From NCBI RefSeq assembly GCF_032854445.1, contig NC_088302.1, positions 56,648,237-56,712,236 on the forward strand: DNA of 64,000 nt, in the 5' to 3' direction. This document shows positions 20,641 through 32,475 of this stretch, piece by piece (the stretch's first letter is position 1; each line of letters starts with the position of its first letter). The notes under the pieces were generated by a model. It was not told the origin of the DNA, did no database searches, and saw only the letters and a list, made by a program, of their open reading frames with translations. The DNA is from Liolophura sinensis (taxonomy: Eukaryota > Mollusca > Polyplacophora > Chitonida > Chitonidae). The position numbers were made by a program, and so were the translations under genes.

Positions 20641-23217
20641 CACACAAAGTGATGGTGACAAGCAGCTGAACTACAAACACAATCATACCTGTAACTTTGT
20701 AAATACTTCTATTAATCCCTCAATCAAAATCGCTTGCTCTTTCCAGGGTGATATGACTCAATACAAGGTATTTCATATTTTCTTACATGTCATCATGAAA
20801 CAGATTATTGCTACAATTACGGTACAAACTCCCAGGTTTTCATCAAACATAGAAACATGATACAAAACCTTACATGTTTAGTGTCCACCAGGGTGGACAA
20901 ATTAGCTCTTATTTAACCCCTCCTTTGAAGTACTGTGTAAATTTTGTGTGGCATTTTTTTCTCTGGTATTTGAGTTTGCTAATACAATAAGCTGGTTTAT
21001 TATTGATGTCTAGCAGGTCTAGGGGAGCCTGGGATCTCAGTGCTCAATACCACCCCCCCCCCCAAATCCTGTAAGGTCTGACCTCGCACCACAGCCTCAC
21101 CACTATTTAATTCATCCCTCTTCTAACGTCATTTCAAAGCCCAGGCTTTCCATACATGTCACTTTCATTGAAAGTCCCTTGCATCACATGACTGGTTCAC
21201 CTTATCTACTTACATACACCTACATGTACCGTAGTCTGCCTAATTCACATTCAATCTCTTCATAAATCAGTATTTCACACGAAGATCGGAATACTATGAA
21301 AAGCAAAAATTCAGGATTTTCACAATATCAAATCCTGCTTGCTAACAAATAATCAGGACTAGATATACCCAGAGTATGAGTTTTGACACAAGGACTCTCC
21401 CAAATGGGTGAGCTGAACAGAGATTGTATGTTAATGTAGGAGAGTATTAAAGTTTCTATAGGAAAGCAAAACTACTATGATATTGGATGCAGGCTAGTTA
21501 GCCCATTTCATTGATGCTGTTGTCCCTATGTTGAACACAGTTAAAGCGCCATCAATGAAAGGTAGCAGAAACTCTGGTCACAGTCCGTAGCCATGAATGA
21601 ACAAAGGCGAGAATTCAAATTCACTGTCACTAAATCACTTCTGCTGCTTTTAATTTTTTTTTTTTTTTGAATAACTACAGTGTAGACCATAGACATGTAG
21701 GCAGACATGCATGTCTGTGAGAATTAAGGTTAGCTACCTGGCTCGTCTGCCATAAACTACAAAGGAGACATTGTGGAGAATAATCATACAGGAGGTGTAA
21801 ACAGAAATATTAGAGAGGCCCACGAATGGAGCATGGGAAAGCTCGACCTAGCAGGCAGTCAGAGAAAGGTATTTCTAGACTTGACGCAATTTGACCTGTT
21901 GGGGACAAATCTATAGCACAAAGAGATATGAACACTGGGCTACACAAGTTCAGGTATTCAGTCCTGCTACCTATATGTACATGTATACCTGTCTACCTGG
22001 AAAACCATTTAACTTTCACATGTAGCTGCATGTGTGTCATGCTTTGCACATAAACATCGACATGGTCCCGTCCCAACTCCCCCCCCCCCCCTCTCCCCTC
22101 CATACACAGTGCAATACCTGAAGAGTGTAAGCTACAATTAACCCTAACTCAAACAATCCCCAGAAGCAGCACATCAGGCCTCTCAGATCACACCTGTAAT
22201 AAGGTAGTGATGTGAGCACTCCTCAGTGACGATGATCATCATGCGTTACCGGGGAGCCAGAACACGACCTCTTACTTTAAGGTTATTCTGGAAATGTCCA
22301 GAAAGACAAGAGAGGAGGCAGTGGAGATGTTAAGGTTACATTCCTCAGTAAGGTGGATATCTATGCCAAGTTGATCTCACTCCCACTCAGGCCTAAGGCA
22401 GTGGGGCAATTCCCCCAAATGGTAGCCTGGAGATCAGTCAAAAGAGCCTGATGTCACCGTCGTGGGAACTCAGCTGCTCAGACTACCTTGGTGACAGCCC
22501 TGAAAAGAGCATCACAAGACCAGCTGCTTTGTTATTCATTCATTTTGATGAGTTATAAACAAGTAACCCTTGATGGATTACTCCCCAAACATCAGATCCC
22601 ATTCCGCTTTATACCTGTACCCATGAGAGGCAGTGTATTTTATACCTGTGCCTATGATGAGGCAGTGTCTTTTGCTGCCAGCGACGTCTGATTGACAGAT
22701 GAGGGCCTCAGGTGATGAATGACAAGCCAGGTAAGCAGGCTCATCTTTTTCTACCTGAACATGGACTGTTTCTGATAAAACAATCTGTTAACAGGATCAT
22801 TAATAGGGGGCAAATAACAGCTGGAGTGTTATGTTAATTAGGGTTGTAGTCTCTGCAGGACAATTGTTAGTTGTCTCCGGCTGCAGGATCTGGAACGCAG
22901 GTGGGATATCATTCCAAGACAACACCAATTACATGTTTATGCTCCTTATAATACCTGGATATCTCGAGTTCAAGTGAACATCCAAACTGACACCCCCCAA
23001 CATGGCTTGATTCACACTATTCACACACTCACTCACTCGTTCATTAATTAATACTCAAATCTTTAAGTGCACAGCATTTCTCTGAATTCTCTCAGACTGC
23101 TGCAGTTTACACTTCTCTGCAAGTAGTACTTTAGATTTTGGAAAACTCCACCAGAATATGCATCCTGAGTGCAACTCCAGGTAATTCCTGTCAGTAATCA
23201 GCTATACAGGTGTTAGA

Positions 23218-23361
23218 GACTGGATGATCAGTCAGTGACTAGATGATCAGTCAGTGACTGGATGATCAGTCAGTGACTAGATGATCAGTCAGTGACTGGA
23301 TGATCAGTCAGTGACTGGATGATCAGTCAGTGACTGGATGATCAGTCAGTGACTAGATGAT
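23218..23361. repeat. Minisatellite, 19-bp unit, ~7.6 copies
   Basis: The unit is 'gactggatgatcagtcagt', with a gactaga variant. Each contains the palindrome tgatca, and 'ctgactgatcat' makes further dyad symmetry with neighbouring units. Confidence 0.96.
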
Positions 23362-24296
23362 CCAGACCACCTGTCAGCATTTCACACAACTTCCACATCA
23401 CAATCACTGTACGCAGAATACCAGGCAATGACTAGAGCTAAAAATAACGCTGATGGCAACAAATCTTAAAGATCAATAGTGAAGATAAAACCAGGGCTGT
23501 TTTGTTTACCTTAGATTTGACTACTATCACACATGGAGGCCATTCATATGCTCAGCTAAAATATGAATGAAAATCAGAACACTAAAAGCTGACTGGTTGA
23601 AAGAGACAACCAACAGAGGAGAATAATGGCTTACAGCAAAGTCTAGTCTTGAAACCTGACCCTGTTGAGAGGGCTTTTACTTAGGCCATACATACATCAG
23701 GTTAAGACAAGTTGCAATACAAGACAGAGCAAGAGTTCAGTAAGCACAGTTTAGGCCGTGATCTGTCAGAGAATTATCAGCCATTGCCAGATCAGCCCCA
23801 TTGTCAAATCCAATGGACCAACAAGGGCCCTTCATGTTTATGATTTGATAAGGATCTTCAACTGCAAAGGTTTAACATGAAGCTACCTAAAACCCCTCAA
23901 CTTTCCACACCATCACAATTTGGAAAAACAAGGGCTAAAGAGCCAAAACTGAGTCTATGAATGATAAAGTTGCATGCATAAAGTTTCATTTCTTTTGGCT
24001 CAGGAGCTGTGAAGATATAATGGTTAAAAACCAGATCTGAAATCTGATGTGACAAATGTCTACTGAAGGCTCTTAACACTGATCACAGCTCGATCAGGTA
24101 TGGCCACTGGTGGAACTCAATCATTGTCAGTGAGGGGTTTCATGGAATTTAGCCCAGTGGATTTAGAGATGTTTTCAGGAAAAATACTGATAATGGCAAA
24201 TAAATAATTCTGAAAATATACTTCTGGTCACTTTAATGTTTGTTCATGACTGGCCTAATGCCTAATGTAATCAAGGATATTATAAATACAGTGTAC

Positions 24297-24651
24297 TCAA
24301 ATTGTCCAAATGGTGATACATTTTTCCCAACTGTCGAATAATTGTCCCAACTATGGTACAATTGTCTAAACTATGGTATAACTGTCCCAACTGTGCTACA
24401 ATTTTCCCAACGGTGGCACAAATGTCCCAACTGTGGTATGATAGTTCCAACTATGGCAAAATTGTGCCAACTGTGGCATGATAGTTCCAACTGTGGTATA
24501 ATTGTCCCAACTGTGGCACAATTGTCCCAACTATGGCACATTAGTTCCAACTGTGGTATGACAGTCCCAACTGTGGCATGATAGTTCCAACGGTGGTATA
24601 ATTTTCCCAACTATGGCACAATTGTCCCAACTGTGTTATGACAGTTCCAAC
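24297..24651. repeat. Minisatellite, 20-bp unit, left half (~18 copies)
   Basis: The unit is roughly 'ccaactgtggtataattgtc', with many variants (cacaattgtc, catgatagtt). It belongs to the same family as 24911-25197 and is separated from it by a retroposon remnant. Confidence 0.93.
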
Positions 24652-24910
24652 AGGTAGACCGATACATACATATGCTTAATTGCATACAAATTATCTACAT
24701 GCATTATATATAGTGATTTTTTGAGTTTTAACTGTTTTGGTTCCTTTTATCAGGTTTTAAACATCTGCTACCATTTTTGTTTTATTTTGGATTTTCATTA
24801 CCATATCGTAAGCCATTCACCAACTCGCATTTTCAACTTATTCTCGACTCGATATGGCTACAATATTGCAGCATATATATGTAGCATTAAGCGTGGATCA
24901 TTCATTCATT
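24652..24910 (+). mobile_element. Retroposon remnant inside the 20-bp array
   Basis: This is non-repeat sequence of about 260 bp between two halves of the same array. Its 3' end reads 'ctcgatatggctacaatatt' … 'gcattaagcgtggatcatt' and ends in a (cattcatt)-type tail. That is the 3' end type of a common molluscan SINE (…gatatggctgcaatattgcc…gcgttaag…cattcatt). Because it sits inside a tandem array, a target-site duplication (at most ttccaac) cannot be told from repeat sequence. The 5' boundary is uncertain. Confidence 0.65.
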
Positions 24911-25197
24911 CCAACTGTGGTGTAATTGTTCCAACTATGACACAGTTGTTCCAACTGTGGTGTAATTGTTCCAAATATGACATAGTTGTTCCAACTGTGG
25001 TATAATTGTTCTAGTTATGACACTGTTGTTCCAACTGTGGTGTAATTGTTCCAACTATGACATTGTTGTTCCAACTTTGGTATAACTGTTCCTACTATGA
25101 CATACATGTAGTTGTTCTAACTGTGGTATAATTGTTCCAACTATGACATAGTTGCTCCATCTGTGGCTCCAAATATGGTATAATTGTTCCAACTGTG
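24911..25197. repeat. Minisatellite, 20-bp unit, right half (~14 copies)
   Basis: The unit is 'ccaactgtggtgtaattgtt', alternating with 'ccaactatgacatagttgtt', so a 40-bp pair is the higher-order unit in this half. One unit is interrupted by 'acatgta' near 25105. Confidence 0.93.
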
Positions 25198-25545
25198 TTT
25201 ATAAGACTTCATTTAGCCTGAAGTGTCCTACAGTATGGTTACAAATATTCACATATAACCAGCTATGCATGCACATAATTAGACATCTATTAATAACCCA
25301 TGAACATGAAAATAATACAGCAATCAGTTAAGACAACTTTAGTATCTGCTACAGAAAAAAAATATAAATAACAGACAAGTTTAATTATTGCACAGTTCCA
25401 ATAAAAAGCGATGGAGAAAAAATTGCTTGGGCAATTATCTGGTCCGATCGGTCACGTTCATATCATATCTGTCTACATTACAGTACATGGCCCTGTGACG
25501 GCACATGTACTCAGCTATGACAAATACAAGTTGGCCATTCCCAAT

Positions 25546-28400
25546 GAGCATGCGGGGGTCTGGCTGTGGCAAACACAGCCAACGGCTCACTCAGGAACAT
25601 GTAAGTGTAGACTTAGCCAGTTCAGTCTAATACACCAGGTGAGCATGCAGGGGTCTGGCTGTGGCAGACACAGCCCATGGCTCACTCAGAAACATATAAG
25701 TGTACAGTTAGCCAGTCCAGTCTAATACACCAGGTGAGCATGCAGGGGTCAGACCGTGGCAGATGCAGCCCATGGCTCACCCAGGAACATGTTAAGTGTA
25801 CAGTTAGCCAGTCCAGTCTAATACACCAGGTGAGAATGCAGGGGTCAGACTGTGGCAGACACAGCCCATGGCTTAACTCAGGAACATGCAAGTGTACAGT
25901 TAGCCAGTCCAGTCTAATACACCAGCTGAGCATGCAAGGGTCTGGGTGTGGCAGACACAGCCCATGGCTCACTCAGAAACATATGTGTACAGTTAGCCAG
26001 TTCAGTCTAATACACCAGGTGAGCATGCAGGGGTCTGGCTGTGGCAGACACAGCCCATGGCTCACTCAGGAACATGCAAGTGTACAGTTAGCCAGTCCAG
26101 TCTAATACACCTGGTGAGCATGCAGGGGTCTGGCTGTGGCAGACACAGCCCATGGCTCACTCAGGAACATGTAAGTACAAAGTTAGCCAGTCCAGTCTAA
26201 TACACCAGCTGAGCATGCAGGGGTCAGACTGTGGCAGACACAGCCCATGGTTCACCCAGGAACATGTAAGTGTACAGATAACCAGTCCAGTCTAATACAC
26301 CAGGTGAGCATGCAGGGGTCAGACTGTGGCAGACACAGCCCATGGCTCACCCAGGAACATGTAAGTGTACAGTTAGCCAGTTCAGTCTAATACACCAGGT
26401 GAGCATGCAGGTGTCAGACTGTGGCAGACACAGCCCATGGCTCACCCAGGAACATGTAAATACAAAGTTAGCCAGTCCAGTCTAAAACACCAGGTGAGCA
26501 TGCAGGTGTCAGACTGTGGCAGACACAGCCCATGGCTCACCCAGGAACATGTAAATACAAAGTTAGCCAGTCCAGTCTAATACACCAGGTGAGCATGGAG
26601 GTGTCAGACTGTGGCAGATGCAGCCCATGGCTTAACTCAGGAACATGCAAGAGTACAGTTAGCCAGTCCAGTCTAATACACCAGGTGGGCATGCAGGGGT
26701 CTGGCTGTGGCAGACACAGCCCATGGCTCACCCAGGAACATGTAACTACAAAGTTAGCCAGTCCAGTCTAATACACCAGGTGAGCATGCAGGTGTCAGAC
26801 TGTGGCAGACACAGCCCATGGCTCACTCAGGAACATGTAACTACAAAGTTAGCCAGTCCAGTCTAATACACCAGGTGAGCATGCAGGTGTCAGACTGTGG
26901 CAGACACAGCCCATGGCTCACCCAGGAACATGTAAGTGTACAGTTAGCCAGTCCAGTCTAATACACTAGGTGAGCATGCAGGGGTCAGACTGTGGCAGAC
27001 ACAGCCCATGGCTCATCCAGGAACATGTTAGTACAAAGTTAGCCAGTCCAGTCTAATACACCAGGTGAGCATGCAGGGGTCAGACTGTGGCAGACACAGC
27101 CCATGGCTCATCCAGGAACATGTTAGTACAAAGTTAGCCAGTCCAGTCTAATACACCAGGTGAGCATGCAGGTGTCAGACTGTGGTAGATGCGGCCCATG
27201 GCTCACTCAGGTACATGTTAATACAAAGTTAGCCAGTCCAGTCTAATACACCAGCTGAGCATGCAGGTGTCAGACTGTGGCAGATGCAGCCCATGGCTTA
27301 ACTCAGGAACATGCAAGTGTACAGTTAGCCAGTCCAGTCTAATACACCAGGTGAGCATGCAGATGTCAGACTGTGGCAGACACAGCCCATGGCTCATCCA
27401 GGAACATGTTAGTACAAAGTTAGCCAGTCCAGTCTAATACACCAGGTGAGCATGCAGGGGTCAGACTGTGGCAGATGCAGGCCATGCCTTTACTCAGGAA
27501 CATGCAAGTGTACAGTTAGCCAGTCCAGTCTAATACACTAGGTGAGCATGCAAGGGTCTGGCTGTGGCAGACACAGCCAATGGGTCACTCATAAACATGC
27601 AGGGGTACAGTTAGCCAGTCCAGTCTAATACACCAGGTGAGCATGCAGGGGTCAGACTGTGGCAGATGCAGGCCATGGCTTTACTCAGGAACATGCAAGT
27701 GTACAGTCAGCCAGTCCAGTCTAATACACCAGGTGAGCATGCAGGGGTCAGACTGTGGCAGACACAGCCCATGCCTCAGTCAGGAACATGCAAGTGTACA
27801 GTTAGCCAGTCCAGTCTAATACACCAGGTGAGCATGCAGGGGTCAGACTGTGGCAGACACAGCCCATGGCTCACCCAGGAACATGTAAGTGTACAGTTAG
27901 CCAGTCCAGTCTAATACACCAGGTGAGCATGCAGGTGTCAGACTGTGGCAGACACAGCCCATGGCTCACTCAGGAACATGTAACTACAAAGTTAGCCAGT
28001 CCAGTCTAATACACCAGGTGAGCATGCAGGTGTCAGACTGTGGCAGACACAGCCCATGGCTCACCCAGGAACATGTAACTACAAAGTTAGCCAGTCCAGT
28101 CTAATACACCAGCTGAGCATGCAGGTGTCAGACCGTGGCAGACACAGCCCATGGCTCATCCAGGAACATGTTAGTACAAAGTTAGCCAGTCCAGTCTAAT
28201 ACACCAGGTGAGAATGCAGGGGTCAGACTGTGGCAGATGCAGCCCATGGCTTAACTCAGGAACATGCAAGTGTACAGTTAGCCAGTCCAGTCTAATACAC
28301 CAGGTGAGCATGCAGGTGTCAGACTGTGGCAGACACAGCCCATGGCTCACCCAGGAACATGTAAGTACAAAGTTAGCCAGTCCAGTCTAATACACCAGGT
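25546..28400. repeat. Satellite-like array, 95-bp unit, ~30 copies
   Basis: The unit starts 'gagcatgcaggggtcagact', continues 'gtggcagacacagcccatgg' and ends 'tctaatacaccaggt'; starts at 25641 and 25736 fix the period. Two sub-variants differ after 'aacatg': 'taagtgtacagttagcc' and 'taactacaaagttagcc'. The variant patterns alternate along the array. The plus-strand junction reads cag/gtgagc, a splice-donor look-alike in most units. Open frames of 60-142 codons here are shadows of the repeat. Confidence 0.98.
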
Positions 28401-29687
28401 GTAGACATCTCATTTACACAGGTCTTACTCAAATTTTTTTTTAGTACGGCCAAAAGCGTGACGAGTCTATATCTACAATGATGCACACGTCAGTCAAATT
28501 AATGAAAAAAAACTGTCCCCTCCATGTGAAGCCTGTTTTTAGATACTAATGGCATGGTGATCATATATTAATTAGAGATGACTCGCTAATGAGCAGGGAA
28601 GGACTATCAGTTTGATTTGACTGAGCTGAGCTTTTTTTAACAGCATAGTGTTTAATAAGCTTATCATTGATACCTGGATAACCGAGGATCTCAATGAGCA
28701 GGAACTCGGCAAAGAATCCTAGCAACTTCTGTTTCACGATTTCAAGTCATCCACAAGTATCTTAAGCCTTTATTGGTAGAATGAGTGGATGTGATGAATG
28801 AGAGACAAATCTGCTGTTTTGGAAGAGACTGGTGCTGAATCACACTGCATGGTTTTCACCTAACTTGGATTACCTCACCTGAACAATTAAACCAAGTGCT
28901 ATACAGATCAGGTAGGCAACACCTTTTGTCCTCAATCTCAAAATTTAGGTGACCTGAATTATTATAATACCGTGTACAGTCATTATCAGTGACTGCAGCG
29001 TCAAGATGACATGAGACATTTCAAAGAAATGACAGTGCTCTTTTGGAAATTATCCAGAGATGCTGAGAGGGCATACATACACGAGACTGTAAAGATTATA
29101 GAAAGACAGATTGCCTGGGATAAACAACTAGACTTCTGTAAGAAACTGACAACCCCACAGAGCGTTGTGTGCAGATTGAGATCTATGTGTATATGCCACA
29201 TTGGTAGAAGACAGTGATGCACAATGACCATGTAAAACCACCTAAACCACATTATGAGTGATTATGAAGCTTTTCACCCTGGGTGAATACCAGCATATAA
29301 TGTACAAAAATATCTTACATGTAGCAATCTTAAAAAAAAAAGTGTTAGTGCCATCCACATGCTATCTGTATATAAAGGCTTTCTTTTTTTAGATCAACTA
29401 AATGTATCTCTTTCCATTCATTTAACTCTCAATTATAAGGATCAAAATTTTGGTTCAGGGTTGAAATTAAAACAAACTAATTCTGTAATGAATGATCTAT
29501 GAGAATTAGAAAAGCTTGGCATTTATGGATGCATGATAGCACTCATCCAAATCAACCGCTTGTTCTCGCTTCACAGCTTCTTTCCTGGATAAATATATTG
29601 CATGTTTCACCCAGCAAAGATTACTGCTGTCAGGATAAAGGTGGAAATATAATATTCCAATTGTCTAAGTTTATTATTAATCTGTAA

Positions 29688-30315
29688 GTGTGTAGTCTGG
29701 TAAGAAAGTCACGCTTTGGCATTGTTATGGATGGGAAGCGGTGCAACACCAACCGCAAACTACCGGCCGAAGGAAATACCAGTGGGGCATGCTGTGGACC
29801 TCCCCACCCTTCTTTCATCTCCAGTTTCTGTCTGTACTCACCTCCTCTTAAGCTCAACCCCCAAGGCCCGGCCTCGCCATCGAGGACGGTGGGTGTTTCT
29901 GAGGATACAACACTGCTAAAACAAATACACCTTGATGGCTGTGCTGGCCTGGAGGAATTGGAGTCACCTGTCTCCCAGCTGACACCAATAGAGTGTTCCT
30001 CTGGGAGACTGAGACGAGGAATTCCCATGTCAGCCAAGCTAGGTCCTCTGAACCCGTCACTAACACCTGTCTGCTAGAGTTCGCGGGGTAACACACCAGC
30101 CAGGGAAGCACAACATCATCAAGAGCACCTTTTTTCGCATCACATTTTTCCGGTGAATTGAAAATAGAACTGATGGAGACACGGCATGCACCATATGCCG
30201 CTTGATGCCATCCCAGAGGTTGCACAACTTCTGAAAATATACTCTTTATCACCCTCCACCTTCTCCCTCCCCTCCCACAAAGAAAGCTGTCAATCGCCTG
30301 GCCCACTTTGGACAC
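29688..30315. other. Patch with overlapping open frames, function unknown
   Basis: Open frames of 129 codons on plus (29688-30077) and of 135 and 153 codons on minus (29630-30037, 29854-30315) overlap in a locally GC-richer patch. I recognise no domain in any of them. Three overlapping frames in one patch are expected where stop-poor GC-rich sequence occurs. It might be an old retroposon or a nested gene piece; I would not annotate a gene. Confidence 0.25.
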
Positions 30316-31029
30316 GTAACAACTAATACCAGAGAACTGGTTAGTGAATAAAAAAATTTCCTGGACATCTATAAAAGGTGGTCATTTGTGCGGATAATAA
30401 CGCTTTATAATGTATGTATATTAATAAGCCTTGTAACTACATTTGTCAGCTAATGCTTGGAATTGGTGTGGAATGATGGCTAGGGGACAAATTGTGAAAC
30501 AGGCCAGCACTGAACTCTGCTATAGTACACAGAGAGCAGAGATGTACTTAGGGGTCAGAGAAACTCCTATTTATAGTGGGTCGTGATAGGTGTGCTGTGG
30601 GAAAAGGTTTGGTGAGTTCAAAGTTGATGCATTACATCTATGAAAACCATATTGCTTAAATTGATATCATAAGATAGGAGAGAAACAAGGTTTTAGTTGA
30701 GGCCAGGTGATTGGGGCTAGTTAGGGCTCAGAATGGAAGTACCGGTTCGTAGTCATGATTCTCCTGTAAAACTAAAATGTCAACACCTATTTGTGAGAGA
30801 TTATTTTGGTAACCGGCGTTCAACATGTGGCAGGCATGTTTTTGAACTTCACTGACACAGAAACATTACAAATCTTGTACTAGCAAGTGCAACGAGAAAA
30901 CTGATACATTTCCACAACCAGACATTTTACATGTTAACTCCATATGGGTGGTAGCAGGGATCAGGAAAGGTAATATACCTTCATCTGCGGAACAGCGGCC
31001 ATCTACTCAACAAGTGTAACTGGTCAAAA

Positions 31030-32475
31030 ACAGACAGGACGTATCATACAGAATTATACCTGCTGACCACTACAATGTACCCAGTAACCTGCTGGACATA
31101 CACATGTACAACTGTACACTGTACTTCATCCACAACAAACAGGGCATATCATACAACATTACTCCTGCTGACCAGTACAATGTACCCAGTAACCTGCTGG
31201 ACATACACATGTACAACTGTACACTGTACTTCATCCACAACAAACAGGGCATATCATACAACATTACTCCTGCTGACCAGTACAATGTACCCAGTAACCT
31301 GCTGGACATACACATGTACAACTGTACACTGTACTTCATCCACAACAAACAGGGCGTATCATACAACATTACTCCTGCTGACCAGTACAATGTACCCAGT
31401 AACCTGCTGGATATACACATGTACAACTGTACTTCATCCACAACAAACAGGGTGTATCATACAACATTACTCCTGCTGACCAGTACAATGTACCCAATAA
31501 CCTGCTGGACATACACATGAACAATTGTACACTGTACTTCATCTACAACAAACAGGGCATATCATACAACATAACACCTGCTGACCAGTGCAATGTACCC
31601 AGTAACCTGCAGGACATACACATGTACAACTGTACACTGTACTTCATCCACAACAAACAAGGCGTATCATACAACATTAATCCTGCTGACCAGTACAATG
31701 TACCCAGTAACCTACTGGATATACACAAGTACAACTGTACACTGTACTTCATCCACAACAAACAAGGCATATCATACAACATTACTCCTGCTGACCAGTA
31801 CAATGTACCCAATAACCTGCTGGACATACACATGTACAACTGTACACTGTACTTCATCCACAACAAACAGGGCGTATCATACAACATTAATCCTGCTGAC
31901 CAGTACAATGTACCCAGTAACCTGCTGGACATACACATGTACAACTGTACACTGTACTTCATCCACAACAAACAAGGCGTATCATACAACATTACTCCTG
32001 CTGACCAGTACAATGTACCCATTAACCTGCTGGACATACACATATACAACTGTACACTGTACTTCATCCACAACAAACAAGGCGTATCATACAACATTAC
32101 TCCTGCTGACCAGTACAATGTACCCAGTAACCTGCTGGACATACACATGTACAACTGTACACTGTACTTCATCCACAACAAACAGGGCGTATCATACAAC
32201 ATTACTCCTGCTGACCAGTACAATGTACCCAGTAACCTGCTGGACATACACATGTACAATTGTACACTGTACTTCATCCACAACAAACAAGGCGTATCAT
32301 ACAACATTACTCCTGCTGACCAGTACAATGTACCCATTAACCTGCTGGACATACACATGTACAACTGTACACTGTACTTCATCCACAACAAACAGGGCAT
32401 ATCATACAACAATACTCCTGCTGACCACTACTATGTACCCAGTAACCTGCTGGAAAACTGTACTTTATCCACAAG
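31030..32475. repeat. Satellite-like array, 105-bp unit, ~13.8 copies
   Basis: The unit starts 'acatacacatgtacaactgt', with 'tcatccacaacaaacagggc' in the middle and ends 'ccagtaacctgctgg'. One copy (31427-31434) lacks 7 bp (acactgt), which shifts the frame. The period is a multiple of 3, so three frames stay open, the longest 387 codons on plus (31517-32680) with a 35-residue repeat. Substitutions between copies change residues freely (Ile/Val, Thr/Asn, Ser/Asn/Ile), which argues against coding. Confidence 0.97.
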
